Positions 30,859-43,222 of a stretch of DNA of 64,000 bases are shown one piece after another. A program made the translations under genes and the position numbers. How positions within the stretch are numbered: the stretch's first letter is position 1; each line of letters opens with the position of its first letter. The notes beneath the pieces were generated by a model. The model saw nothing but the letters and a program-made list of their open reading frames with translations, was not told where the DNA came from and made no database searches. Origin of the DNA: Cryptomeria japonica (taxonomy: Eukaryota; Streptophyta; Pinopsida; Cupressales; Cupressaceae). Location of the stretch: contig NC_081409.1 of the NCBI RefSeq assembly GCF_030272615.1, forward strand, positions 873,076,626 to 873,140,625. Direction: 5' to 3'.

Positions 30859-33636
30859 CTCTTTAGAATATGCTAATTAAAAAATTCAAAAAATTCAAAA
30901 AATATCAAAAATACAAAAAAATCAAAAAAATCAAAAAATTGTTACTTGGTGAAAACTTGGCAAACAGGCACCTTGTGACACAAAAAAAATTAAAAACTTG
31001 AAAAAATTAAAGAGAAATAAATTTGTCCAACTGTGAAAACCACTTTGGTGGTGCACTGGGCAAGTACCATGGTGAAAAATGGATTACCAATGCCATGTGT
31101 ATAGACATTTCTCCTCTCTCCTTGAGGAATCAATCTTATCCTTTCATTTTGCACACACTCACAACCTACACCTCCAAAATAAACTTACCCATTCCCATCA
31201 AGGCTTGTTAATGATCTACCTAAGATTGGTTAGCCATTCATAATAAATCCTTACCTTTTCCTCCTTTCCTTCCATAATAAATCAGGCCCAATCTACAACT
31301 GCGACAAAATCCTAAATCTAGTGATGGAAGTGGTATCCTAAGCATTGCATTTTTTTAGGAGCATCATCTTTTCATTCCTCCTTCTTTTTGCACTCAATCT
31401 ACAGTAAAAGTTCATTTGCATTGTCAATCCGCAATAAAGTTTCATTCTTCTTCGCAATAAAGCATCAATTTCATGGATTCAATCAGTTTCAGATGAGACA
31501 CAAGCAGCAGCGGGATTTCAACAAATTAAATCTTTTAGTAGACTTTTGCAGAAACATGGTTCTCAGCATGATCTATCCTTTATCGGGATGACAACACTAT
31601 GACAAAATCAAACATGTTAACATATGTGGCAAGAAACACAAATAACTTGAAGATTTCATTATCTATTGGTGTCAAGTCTTGGTTTTCTTTTGATTGTATC
31701 TTTTGATGACATTTCTTTTAGCTTTTTCAAGATGTCTCTGGCTAGAGATTATATCTCCAGGATGTCTTTGATTAGAAAGGTTGGGATCAGATATGTTCAC
31801 CTATTGTTTTGTTGTCTATGGATTGTCTCTTAGTAATGCTATGACTTGTCCAAGGATATGTGGACATTGTGAGTCTAATGTGAACTTAGGAATTCCTTGT
31901 TTGTGACTCTCTGATCTCCATGAAAATGAATACAATGACTTTCTAGGTCGAACCTATACCTCGATTGTCATAACCTATTTTCCATAATAAATCTCAATAT
32001 GATAAAGCACAAGAATCTCTTTCACTTCCATATCTTCTATCTTCCATTCCACTTTTGTGATTGACCTCCATCATCCTTCCCTGACTCCTTGTATCCCGCT
32101 ATCACATGACTAAGTATAATAGCATGTCAAAAATATCTGCATTTCATGAAGTTTGCACCTGCATTACCACATCTTACCATTAATACATACATATAGATAT
32201 CACAATTGCATCACATCTTGCATATATCATTAGTTAGTATCTGCATTCTCATATAAAACATAAAATGCAAAAATAATAACACATCATGTATCTCATCCTG
32301 TAAATAATCATATCATATCATTATTATACATCCATTTGCATTTAGTAAATTCACATTTGCATCATGAAAAACATAAAAGAACAAATATATATTGTATTTC
32401 ATCATGTACATATTTTTCATCCATATCATAATCATCATCATAAGAAGAACATGCATAAATAAATTGTATTATCATATAGCATCACAAACACATAGTACAC
32501 ATGCATATAGCTTTCACAAGGAATGGATCATCTCATATATATCAAAAAATTATAAGTGTCATGATACAATGATGTCAATATCATATATGGCTACAAAACC
32601 ACCCAAAGGTCTCTACATCATCATACAAAAATTGATACAAAATAGGATTCAAGAGAGCTATGATGAAGACCCTCCCTTGGAGCTAGCTAGCCTTGAAGGA
32701 ATCTGAGCTCTTGAAGTACCAGCCCTTAGATCATCTCATATGTCCCCTCTTGCAGACCCTATAGGACCATCTTTTCACCAAAGAAGTTAACAGTCTTGTG
32801 TTTTCCCAAATATCAGGCATATACATAATGTGTCTCAATCCCATCGCCTTGATCGCGACGTGGTCCTCAGTAGTCAAATTTGTTTGTAACTGTTGTGTCA
32901 TAGGAAATCTCTCTATAGAATCAATCAGGGGTAAGTACTCATGCATCCAATCAAATAAATCATGTCAATCCTAGTGGTACTCATGTTCATCACATAGTTC
33001 TACTTATCTTATCATATCCTAGCCTAATGGTACCTATGTCCATCACATGGTGCTGCTCATCAGGCTCTATTTTAGTGCTTATGTCTATCACATGGTACTA
33101 TATCCTAGTGTATATGTTTGTCACATTGAACTTAATCCTATTTTTCTAGAGCACTCGCTAGATTTTATCAATTTGACGGCTTATCCTACACTCAGCTTAG
33201 CAAACCTACCTATTTTAGGGAACCTGTTGAGTGAATCCTCTCAGTAGCTTATCCAATTGGCAACGTATGTTTATCACAGAATTGTCAATTCTAGCCTCAT
33301 TTCTAGTTGTCTTCCGAAGGGCACCTGTTTGAGTGAATCCTCTCAGCAACTTATCCAATTGATAGCGTATGTTCATCACAACACTATAAATTTTGGCCTT
33401 TTAAGACATAGACACGATTCTGTTGATTCCTCTTGAGTCATTCTTTTTCCTACATGACCTTGCCACCCTATCATGTCAGTCCTATCTAGCCTTTCTTTAA
33501 TATCAAGAGATTATCTGTGATCTTTTCAAACATTTTCATCCAATCTCTCGAGGGGGCATATCATTCCCATCATGGGGCAACTTTGTATCAGTTTATCTTA
33601 TCTTCTTTGAGCCAACGCAACAAGTTGCATTGTGTC
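30859..33636 (+). other. long 3' region of element F
   Basis: This stretch of about 2.8 kb holds no gene I can support. It opens with A-rich AAAAATTCAAAAA phrases. It has the GTGAAAACTTGG and CAACTGTGAAAACCACTTTGGTGG text seen downstream of some plant Ty3 pol genes. From about 32960 to 33400 there are short diverged repeats of a TATGTCCATCACATGG phrase and two copies, about 110 bases apart, of GTGAATCCTCTCAG...CTTATCCAATTG. Confidence 0.5.
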
Positions 33637-33650
33637 AAACAGGGGAAAAA
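33637..33650 (+). promoter_or_regulatory. polypurine tract of element F
   Basis: AAACAGGGGAAAAA lies directly before the TGTAGACATC start of the 3' LTR. Confidence 0.75.
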
Positions 33651-34350
33651 TGTAGACATCTAAAATTGTCCTGTCTAATTAAATAAATATTATTTATTTA
33701 TTTAATTAATTATTTTATCCTAAGTCTTCTATTAATTAAATAAATCTTTATTTTTTAATTAATTCATTTATCCTCTTCTAAGCGTTTTCTAATTTAAATA
33801 AATACTTTTATTTATTTAAATTTTCCTTTTGCTAAATGAAATAAATACTTTCATTTATTTAATTAATCCTAGTTTCTCTATTAATTAAATAAATCTTTAT
33901 TTATTTAATTAATTCATTAGCCTTTTCTACCCATGACACATGCCACTCATCTCTTAATTCATCTCTTACCTACCCCATCTCATCATTTAATTATTTCCTC
34001 TACCTACTCTTTAATCCTAGCCGACCATTTATCTTTACACCTCTTAATCTTATTCTTCCATTTCCTAAAGTGTCTTGTATATAAGAGGATGCTTCTTTCA
34101 TTATCAACCCTAATAGTTTAATCACCTAATGATGCAATCAAGCCATCTTACAACCAAACTATCAACCACATTTCCATTCTTTGTTGAGCTCTTGTGCACA
34201 CATAAAATCTGAGAGCAAATATATCAAACAAGATCAATGGAGATAGGAGACAATGGAGATTGAAACTCTACTTGACATGTGAATGGTAATATTGTTTTAT
34301 TTTGTTTATTTGTATGGTCCTAAGTATCTCTATTGGTATTGGTGAATGTT
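33651..34350 (+). repeat. 3' LTR of element F (shared part)
   Basis: Partner of 23872-24507, with one more AT-rich palindromic module. TATATAAG is at 34078-34085. Beyond GGTATTGGTGAATG the sequence differs from the 5' side. Confidence 0.75.
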
Positions 34351-36140
34351 TCATTGTAGGACCTAGATTTTTTGTGGTTGAATCTTTTTGGTCTAACAAT
34401 AGTTTATCATCACTTTTCATCATATATATGCAGTAATAAGGAATGATTTTGTTGCATTTGCAACAAATTATGGATTATGATCCATTAGGCATCTTCTCAA
34501 AAAGGGTGGATATGATGTCCCCATCCAAATTATAATACAATTAGTAGACTTTATTAGAGATTGATAAACAAGAGTACAAAAACACAGATAGTGATTCCAT
34601 CACAATCTATTGTGCAACGATTTAGCTCGTCCCTCTTTGATGATAATTAATGTTAATAAAGAGAACCAATTCCTTATTTGAAAGATATGTCTCTTTCAAA
34701 AGAAGTATCTATTATAAAGGTTTTGTCTCTTAGTTTCTATGGGGATATTATTAATAACCTGGTATGAATTTCTCAATGGAGAAAAATGGACAATAGGAAG
34801 GATACAGAGATGATGAGTTAATGATGCCAACTAGAGAGGGCTCCATCACTGCGACAACATGTATACAGTATCCACTCATCTTACACAACACTCTAGATAA
34901 TATTTGAAATCAGTATTGGATTTTCAAAATTACATGGTACTCTTCCTTTCATGAACAGTGCTAATCTACATTTACACATACAGTCACATCAATGTAACCT
35001 CTCTTATTCAAATCAATTTAATATATACACATCAGTAGTTGCATTGCACACATCATCTGCAAGAATCAGGATATAAGGTTCATATAAATCACATTGGTTT
35101 GATGAGGGCAATTTCCATAAATAACATTTCTATAGCTCTCAAATTTGGGAATAATATATTATTCCCTAAGATGCACATCTACATGAAAGACTATAAGGCA
35201 ACACACAATTGCATTGATCATTTTCTTCATTACCTAAAACATTAAACTAAGGACATTAATATTATTTGATAAAGTATATGATTTTTATTTAAACATTTCT
35301 ACCAAATAAAAGAATAATATGCTTCAATATATATAAAAAAACAAGCCACTTAGAAGAAATTAGACAAGCCCTAAACATTATTAATAAGGAAACATTACAA
35401 TGCAAGTAATATTAAAGCAAACAGAGGGAGTAAAAGCCTAGAAATATAAATCACCTCCACCATCTCCACATCATTTTGCAACAAGTTTTGACGCTTTTGA
35501 GATGGAGCTATTCTGGCTCCAAAATGGTACTACAACACTAATGCAATCCATAGTTCAGTATACAAATACATGCATACCCATGCCCACTTGGAGGTGGTCC
35601 CATGCATGACCTCTGACAAGGTGCACATGGCATACATAGGGGCTATGATGACATGGACGTGCCTTAGGCAACGTCCACACCACGTCATGTCATCGGAGGT
35701 GAAAGTGTGCACAATAGGGTGTGACTAAATTGGCTCCAAAATAAGGTTATAAACCTATTGTTATTGACTTTTTCATAAATTTTAGAAAATTCAAAGATGC
35801 AGCTAATTCTGGGTCAGGGTTAAATTGGCTCCAAAACCACACATCAATAACACAATTTTTTTCAAAAATTACAGATCATTGATTGTGATCAACAAAATTA
35901 TCTATGGCTTTGATTGTTCCAAAATTTCTAAAAGAGTCAATAAAATGAGTTTTTTAGCCCCATTTTGGAGCTAGTTTAGCCATGGACTCACTCCAATAAG
36001 TGGTTATAAACTTCATGTTATCGACTTTTCCCAAAATCACATATAGTTGATTGTGATTAGCAAAATAAGATGTGGCTTTAATTCTTTGAACAAGTCGATA
36101 ACATGAACTTTATAACTAATTTTTCATGGTAGTTTAGCCA
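34351..36140 (+). other. non-coding stretch, no supported gene
   Basis: No frame in this stretch has coding character. A TTGGCTCCAAAA phrase recurs four times between 35510 and 35960 in diverged text, so the right half may be an old repeat. The phrase AGCTATTCTGGCTC at about 35508-35521 recurs inverted near 38862-38875. Confidence 0.4.
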
Positions 36141-37400
36141 TGCTCATAACACACACCACAACAATAGAAAAAGAATGATAGAGTACGTGTATTTCATTGG
36201 CAAGGGTTGAAAAGAAAAGATCGTGTCCACAAAAGAAGAGGCTACTAAGAAGATTGTTTTATTTTTATGTCTCAAGCTTAAGGGTTTACTAAGTAGGTTG
36301 TTAAGATGATAGTTGTGTGTAGGGATGGATGACGGATTATGTGGCTGAAACAATTCTAACTCCATGGAATAGATGGGAATACATGCATGGTTGTAGCCAT
36401 TCACGTTGTAGCCAATTATGCAACATAATTCATTGTGTAACATGTCACATTTTTTAGTGTTCCATTTCTTTAGTCATCCAATGATGCATATGTATGTGTC
36501 TAGATATGCGTGTGTTTGTGTGTATTTCATTCTCCCTCTATATATATATATATATATATATATCTTGCAACATATAACTACTTATGTATATATGTATGTT
36601 TATGTGTGTGTGTGCGTGTGTGCGTGATAAATAGAGAGAGAATAATAGACACACAAACACAAACATATACACACAGACATATGCATAATTGGCTGAGGTG
36701 AGAAACAAAACACTAAAAATATGAGAAATAATGAATTGAATAGGAAGATTAGTTTGTTGTTTTGGAGCACATGGGCAAGGGCAGATGCGCATTATATGAG
36801 TAGCAACAATAGCAAGGGTGTACTAGGGTGTGTGTATGATATATATATAGAGAGAATGATAGAAACAAAATCACACACATATACACATAGACATGCATAA
36901 TTGGATGACTGCAGAAATAGAACACTAAAAAATGTGACACATTGCAACAAGGCTACTAGGTAGACTTTCATTTTTTGTCTCAAGCTTTTGGGTTTAATAA
37001 GTAGGCTGTTAACATGAGAGTTCCTTGTGTGTAGTGATGAGGGATTGTGTTGCATAGGTGGGCAGGAAGTCTGAATATTTCACATTTATGTGTATATATG
37101 TATGTTTATGTGTGTGTGTGCATGATATATAGAGAGACAGAATGACAAACATAGACACACATATACACAGATATATGCATTCACACGATTTATTTCTATG
37201 GCATTTTTCGTTTCTACCAAAAATAAAAGAACTTAGCTTTCATATCCTGTACATGGATTGAAGAGGAATGTTTCATTTATGTGTATATATGTATGTTTAT
37301 GTGTGTGTGTGTGCATGATATATAGAGAGAGAATGACAGACATAGACACACATATACACACACACATATGCATAGTTGGCTGACAACACAAGCATAACAC
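36140..37400 (+). repeat. diverged tandem array with microsatellite tracts
   Basis: A unit containing TATGTATGTTTATGTGTGTGTG, a GATATATAGAGAGAGAATGA stretch and an ACACATATACACA stretch recurs at about 36590, 36835, 37090 and 37290. A pure TA run is at about 36539-36561. A larger phrase (CTCAAGCTTAAGGGTTTACTAAGTAGG) occurs near 36270 and again near 36980. Open frames here are low-complexity artefacts. Confidence 0.7.
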
Positions 37401-37984
37401 TCAAAAGAGTGAGGTATTGCAACAACTTCATAATTATAGAAAGCAAGCAACCCATTGTATTTTATAACTATTAACATATTGGGACCTATCACACAACCTT
37501 TCAACAAATAAAACAACATAATTGTGTTTGGTTGGCCCAAGAAAATAGTGGACACTTTCAAACAATTTGAATTTTAACATACAAAAAATGAAGAAAATTG
37601 GCATTTCATCTTTCACAGGTCTTCTCACTATGGAAAACTAGCACATATGGTTAGGCAAATATACACACCTTTATACTCTTCTTCACCCAACCACCAAAAA
37701 AACATCGATACTTGGATTCCTTACACCTCCACTTGAATGTTGCAAATTAAAAACAAAATTCACAGTGAACATAATAAATGTTAGAAAACAAAAAAATGTC
37801 ATGTTATGTGTTAGGGTTTCAACTATTTTCGCACAACATGAGGGTTAGTTGGAAGGTTTTTGTATGAAATTCAAAAAACCATCATGTTATCTGTTAGGGT
37901 TTGAACTTACCTTTGGCACCAAACCCTACACACCAATCTTGAGACCTCCTACCCACCTCTATGGTACAATCCCTCCTCCCTGCA
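37401..37984 (+). other. non-coding stretch, no supported gene
   Basis: I saw no coding frame with recognisable content. TGTTAGGGTTT occurs at 37809 and 37898 with similar flanks, which hints at another old duplication. Confidence 0.35.
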
Positions 37985-38338
37985 CATGAAAAACCCACGT
38001 GTTATCAGGTGATAACAATAATCCCATTCAACTCATGTTATGCATGTGGCCAAATTTGTCCTCACCTTCGTAGAGCCACAAAGCCTATGTCCTTTTCCAC
38101 AACTCCCTCATAGCTTGCGATACAAACATTGGACATACAAATAAAAGATTTCAGAAAAAAACCCCATGAAAAACCATGTGTTAGCAGCTGATAACAATAA
38201 TCTCATACAACTTGTGTTATGCATGTGGCCAACTTTGGCCTCACCTTTGTGAAGCCACAAATCCTCTATCCTTTTTTAGAACTCCCGCATAGCCTACAAT
38301 ACAAATTAGACATACAGAAAAAAGATTTCACAAAAGCC
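37985..38338 (+). repeat. tandem duplication of about 178 bp
   Basis: CATGAAAAACC, the GATAACAATAAT phrase, TGTTATGCATGTGGCCAA, and AAAAGATTTCA occur in the same order in 37985-38160 and 38165-38338. The two units differ at many single positions. Confidence 0.8.
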
Positions 38339-38954
38339 TTGATGATATCTAGAAAAAAAACATATATCAATACAATGTATATACCTCCACTGGATGCACA
38401 ACTCCCTCCCTTCATGATTCAACGGCTTCCTCATTCAACCAGAACGATCAAGATTTTCTAGAAATGTTTACCCTATGGACGAAGCGTTTGCCTCGTGGAT
38501 GCAGCTCTCGTATGAAAAAAATAATAAGAATTTCAAACTACTGGGTTATTGATTCTTTTTACCAATTTTGCATAAATTTTTAAAAAATATAAATTAACCT
38601 TTTTGAGCATGTCACGGGGTGCCCGTAACCGTGAGAGCAGCGAGGTTACAATTTTAGCCGCATGCCCCTAATCGTGGGATCGGCCAGCCAAATGTTAGCC
38701 GCATGCAAGATTTTCCCTCAAGGTGAAAATGACAACATTGTTCATGTCATGGGACACTAAGATCCCTCCACATCATTGGTGGGTCCCGAGAACTTCGATG
38801 CATGGGATTATGTACACCCGTGCAATGTCCTATGATATCATGTAGGGACATATTATTTCAGAGCCAGAATAGCTATAGCAAAAAAAAAATGGGCCATTAG
38901 AAATTTTTTGGTAGCTGTGTGCCCTATGTTGTGGTTGTTAAAACTACCCACAAC
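38339..38954 (+). other. non-coding stretch, no supported gene
   Basis: A moderately GC-rich patch at 38608-38700 has GCCGCATGC twice (38658 and 38699). No coding frame or RNA gene was recognised. Confidence 0.35.
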
Positions 38955-39287
38955 CCTAGCCCACACTGATTTTTTAAATAATTTTTTAAATATTTTTTAT
39001 ATATTTATTTAATATTTTTTTCATATATTTTAATTATATTTTTAGTATAATTTTTCATATATTTTATTTAATTATTTATTGAATTTTTAATATATTTAAC
39101 TTATTTTAATTTTTTTTAATTTTTTAATATATTTTATTTATATTTCGTTTTTTGGTTTTTGAAGGTGGATTGACTATTTAAATTTCAAATATAAACATAA
39201 ATATAAAAAAATGTAGCTAAAATTTTAATTTATTTAGAATTGTAAAAATTTAATTAAAATAATAATAAGATCATATTATTTTATTTC
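38955..39287 (+). repeat. left arm of a large AT-rich inverted repeat
   Basis: The stretch from GTATAATTTTTCATATATTT through GAAGGTGGA to TTAATTTATTTAGAATTGTA and ATCATATTATTTTATTT matches the reverse complement of about 48800-49070. Matches include TAAAATTTTAATTTATTTAGAATT with only single-base differences. Small gaps are present. Confidence 0.7.
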
Positions 39288-39299
39288 TTAAGACTAGGT

Positions 39300-40412
39300 T
39301 TTCCCAAGAAGGCTAAATCCTGGAAATCCCTTCCTATTAGTGACCTATTAGTTGGATCTCTCAGTCTCTACCACAGGCTTTGTTGTCTTTAAGTATATAT
39401 GGAAAGCATGGGAAAGCTTTAGATTTAGTATTGGCAATAATTGGATCAACCGAGGTAACCAAGTCTATGAGGAAAGATCAATCTAGTGGAACTTAACCCA
39501 CAATGGTAAACCTCTCGCCCTCACTCAAGGTTGCTCGACAAAGAAATGGGCTAGCAAAGGTATTTGTTGTCTTAAGATATTATTATTAATGGTGCTCTCA
39601 TCTCATGGAATGATCTATCCAACAAGTATCAACTTCCTATATATAATAAAAAGACTTATAACATAATGTGCAATGCTTATGATCTCTTGCAACTTCCTAA
39701 AGAATGTGATGTGTATGAAGATAGGTTTGTATCCTTCTCATGGATTGATGGCAGCCCACTCTGTAATGTGAAATCAATTTCTATCTATAAAACTCTATCT
39801 TATAATGATAATATTCTTAATCATGTTAATACTAATTGGTACTCAGATCTATCACATGCTCTATGGGGTAAAATGTTTAAGGCTCTTTGGAGCTCTCCTT
39901 TGGCTCCTAAAAAGAAAACTTCTAGATGGTTGCTAATGCTTGATAAGTTGCATATCAGATTTGAAAATAGTAAAGAAGAACTTTGTACTATATATACAGT
40001 TAAGGACTCCAATAGACATATTTTCTTTGACAATATTATTGCTAAGGAAGTGTGGCTTATGTTTGGTTTGATTTTACTGGTGCATATTAACATACTTGAT
40101 GTTGTTATTGGATTTATTAAAGGCATTAAGAAAAACACTACTCTTTTCTGGAATTTGTTATCTTGTGAAATCCTTTAGTATATATGGAAAATTAGGATTT
40201 TAGAAAGATTTCAAGGGCAAGAAAGGGCCCTTACTGAGTCTTTTTGTAGAATCACCTTTCATTTTATTTTCTCGCAAGCTCCTATGGTTTTCAGGATGAA
40301 TAAGGAGAAATTTCATAGATTCCTTATTGATGGACATACAAGAATTTTTATCTTCAAACTCTCTCATGGCTATACCTGGGGGAGGATGAATGCTAAAAGA
40401 ACACCCTTTGTC
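39300..40412 (+). pseudogene. LINE J C-terminal remnant (zf-RVT region), part 1
   Basis: The plus strand encodes a plant LINE ORF2 C-terminus. 39666-40178 is open and reads FVSFSWIDGSPLCNVKSISIYKTL, then ALWGKMFKALWSSPLAPKKKTSRWLLMLDKLHIRFEN with a C...H...W pattern of the zf-RVT domain. Upstream text in other frames (FRFSIGNNWINRGNQVYEE) belongs to the same protein. Downstream, RMNKEKFHRFLIDGHTRI continues it to the insertion point of B. The frame RTPFV at 40398-40412 resumes as NALDALMEEIRGNG at 47784 when B is removed. Confidence 0.8.
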
Positions 40413-41821
40413 TGTTGGCATTTGCATGGAGATTGCATTAATGATTTTTTATGTTGTCATTGATGTCAATTAACCGGTAATGATATTGCTACAATGTTGT
40501 TTTGTAATTAGTAGGAAGAGCTAGTTAAGGGAACTGTAACTGGTAGGTACGTTTGTGGAGTGAACCGATATTGCTAAGTATTGGAGAGTTGAACTGATAA
40601 ACCCCACCCGTTGATTTGATAAATGCTAACCAATTAAGTTTGGTTGTATTGGTTTATGATTTGATGATGAGCGGTAATGATTATGACACATATGCATATT
40701 GTATGAAGATAGTTTCAAAATATTTTTGGTGTGTTGAGATAACGGTTTTTATCTTGGGAATGAGAAAGTATATTGCATCTAATGCAAAGTGCGTGATGAG
40801 TTACTGAGTTCAATGAAGCAGTGATCAAGGAGTAGTTGAGGCTTTCTTGAATGATGTGAAAATATTATTATGTAATCCAATGGTCATACTTGAACCAACT
40901 TGTTTGTAATCTCTATGAGAGAATTAGGTTTTTGTTGTGTTATTGACCTATTGATTTGTTTATAAGGTTGATGAGTTCTTTTGTTTCAGAGTTGGAAAAG
41001 TTGTAGTTGAGTGTGTGGTTGCCAAACCAGATGATGTATCTATAGTTTGTGTAAAGGCATATAGGAGCATGAAAAGGATTTGAACAAGTAAGTGTAGTGC
41101 TATTCAAACAGATCAACAAACCCCTATTGCTTTCTAACAATTACAACAGTAAAATCCCCTAATCGGGTAAGCTCTAACAAGCTTAGTGTTCTTCAAATCC
41201 TCTAACCAGGTGGTCCATTAGATTGGATTTCAAATCCTCTACCGAGGTTACTCCTCACAAGGTATTGCTTTTAATAGGGAATTATAGTCAATCCCTCAAC
41301 CAAGTGGTCCCTAACAGGATCTATTCTTAACAAGACTTTTTGTAAAGCTTTAACAGGCTTGGCTCCTAATCGGGAGAACTTCAGAAGAGTTTAGATAGTT
41401 AACTTGTGAGTCTCATCTCATAGTGGTTTTTCCCATTTGGGTTTCCACGTCAAAAATATTGTGTCAAGTGGTGAATGTTTTTATGGTTATGTTTTCTATG
41501 GTTGAATTGCTTAACTGCTTAATCCACTTTGATATGTTATGATAACTGACAATAATGTGAAATGAAGTTTTACTTATGTCAGTAAAGTATTTGGATGTTT
41601 GTGAGTTTCAAGTTGTTTATTGTTAATCATCTATAACAGTCAACCGGTTAAACTTGATAGTGATATTGCATTTGTAGTTCAGTGGTTTAACTTGTCACTT
41701 TAGAGTTTTCTTTGAGAGGTTGAATCTGAGATTGGTGAGAGTTAATATCATTTTTCTATCTACTGATTCTCCCCCCCCTCTCAGTAGTTGACCAGATCCT
41801 TATTCTTTTATCATACAATCA
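40413..41821 (+). repeat. 5' LTR of copia B
   Basis: 1,409 bases, TG...CA. It aligns with 46372-47778 and with the LTR of A. It contains several CCTCTAACC and GGTCCCTAACAGG phrases. An eight-C run at 41771-41778 lies near its end. Confidence 0.9.
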
Positions 41822-41823
41822 AT

Positions 41824-41835
41824 TGGTATTAGAGC
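41824..41835 (+). promoter_or_regulatory. primer-binding site of copia B
   Basis: TGGTATTAGAGC, two bases after the LTR. It differs by one base from the initiator tRNA-Met complement. Confidence 0.85.
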
Positions 41836-41891
41836 TTCTCAAGTCCTCTAAGGTCTAAGCCTAACAACTTGAGGTAAATATATTATAGAAC

Positions 41892-42535
41892 ATGATGAAG
41901 AAGGAAGTCTGAAGTTTAATAGAGAGAACTATAGAATATGAAGTGATATAATGAAAATTTATATTAAGAGTCTAGGAAGTCAATACTGGGAACATGTTGG
42001 TACCCAATTTGTTGCACCTAGTGGGATTATAAGTGATTATCAGAAGAAAGAGAAACATGAAAATAATCAAGCATTGGAGGCTATTATCAGTTATTTATTT
42101 GATACAGAATATGTTCATGTTCATGGTCTGGAGAGTGCATATGAGGTATGGAAGAAAATTGAAGAGATTTATAATAGTGATGAACATGTGAAGATTGCCA
42201 AGGAAGAGAGTCTAAGAGGAAAGTTTGATGACATGTAGATGGCTGAAGGTGAGAATGTCCAACAGTATGGTTAGAGAATAAAAGAGATAGTTGGTGAGAT
42301 CAAGAGTGTTGGTGGTAAAGTGGAAGATACCATAGTGGTTAGTAAGGTGTTGATAACCCTGCTACCGGTCTATGCTATTTGAGTTGCATCCATTCAAGAG
42401 CTAAATTATATTGAAAAAACTAAGGTAACCCTTGACTCCGTCATTGATAAGCTTACTGTTCTTGAATTAAATGGTTATGATGGTAGTGTTCAGAAATATG
42501 AGTCTGCATTTAGAGCTTCAGTTTTTAACCCATCT
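41892..42535 (+). pseudogene. copia B gag N-terminal region
   Basis: ATGATGAAGAAGGAAG at 41892 corresponds to the start of the A gag, but the frame breaks within the first twenty codons. The main open piece (41951-42238) reads MKIYIKSLGSQYWEHVGTQF and later ESAYEVWKKIEEIYNSDEH, as in A. It is followed by TAG stops. Gag would build the particle; this copy cannot. Confidence 0.8.
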
Positions 42536-43222
42536 ATGAGGAAAAATAGAGATGTTAGTCATAGTTATGAATCTAGAACCAGCAGAGAAGTTGATGATGA
42601 AGACAGTTTGGTTGAGCTTGAAGCATTTTTGGCCAAGTGGTTGGCTAGAGGAATCGGTAAATATAGAGGTAAATTACCTTTGAAATGTTTTGCATGCAAC
42701 AAGATTGGACACGTTGCAACTAACTATCCTAGTGGTGATAATGAGCACAAGCGAGAGAAGTTCAAGAAGTACAAGGGAAAAGGCAAAAGAGATTATCTTA
42801 TTGTAGTTGATGGTGGTATCACTAATGAGGAATCTCAGGGTGGTGCTAATGAAGACATTGTTTTTGTAGCCATTAAAGAAGAAACATCTGATCAAAAGCC
42901 TTTAGTTTCTCGCATGGATAATTCTAATGATTGGATTATTGATAGTGGTTGTTCACATCACATGACTGGTGACCAGAGCAAATTTCTTTCTTTGAAGGAA
43001 TTTGATGGCGGAGTTGTGAGATTTGGTAATGACTCTCCCTACATGGCTAAAGGTAAGGGAACTATTTCTCTAAATGGAAAGAGTAGTGCAGATGATGTCT
43101 ACTGGGTTGAAGGACTAAGGAACAATCTTTTGAGTGTTTCTCAACTCAATGATAGCGGATATCCTTTGGAGTTTAAGAATGGTATGTGCAAAATCTATGG
43201 GAGCAAAGGTGAACTAATTTGA
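42536..43222 (+). pseudogene. copia B gag C-terminus, zinc knuckle and protease
   Basis: This open frame of 228 codons has the knuckle CFACNKIGHVATNYPSGD, with Tyr in place of the last Cys as in A. The protease region WIIDSGCSHHMTGDQSKF has an intact Asp-Ser-Gly site and is followed by GVVRFGNDS and NNLLSVSQLNDSGYPLEF. It is the best preserved part of B. It stops at a TGA at 43220-43222 before the pre-integrase domain. Confidence 0.85.

Larger units (their letters stand above)
23872..34350 (+). mobile_element. Ty3-type element F with pol deleted between protease and integrase tail
   Basis: LTR copies at 23872-24507 and 33651-34350 start TGTAGACA and align closely. A purine tract (33637-33650) precedes the second. 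The interior has a leader of about 2.2 kb, gag pieces (26717-29250), a protease (29300-29691), an unrecognised spacer (29700-30640), an integrase C-terminus (about 30640-30858) and a 2.8-kb 3' region. Reverse transcriptase, RNase H and the integrase core are absent. The knuckle and protease types match element E, so F and E may share a lineage. The right boundary is uncertain and no target duplication was confirmed. Confidence 0.8.

Noticed and set aside
36539-36627. Possible CRISPR-like or satellite array
   Set aside because: Simple dinucleotide runs, no regular spacers; and the genome is eukaryotic.
36418-37055. Tyr, Ile, Val and Cys-rich frames
   Set aside because: They follow microsatellite tracts (TA, GT, AC repeats) and have no protein character.
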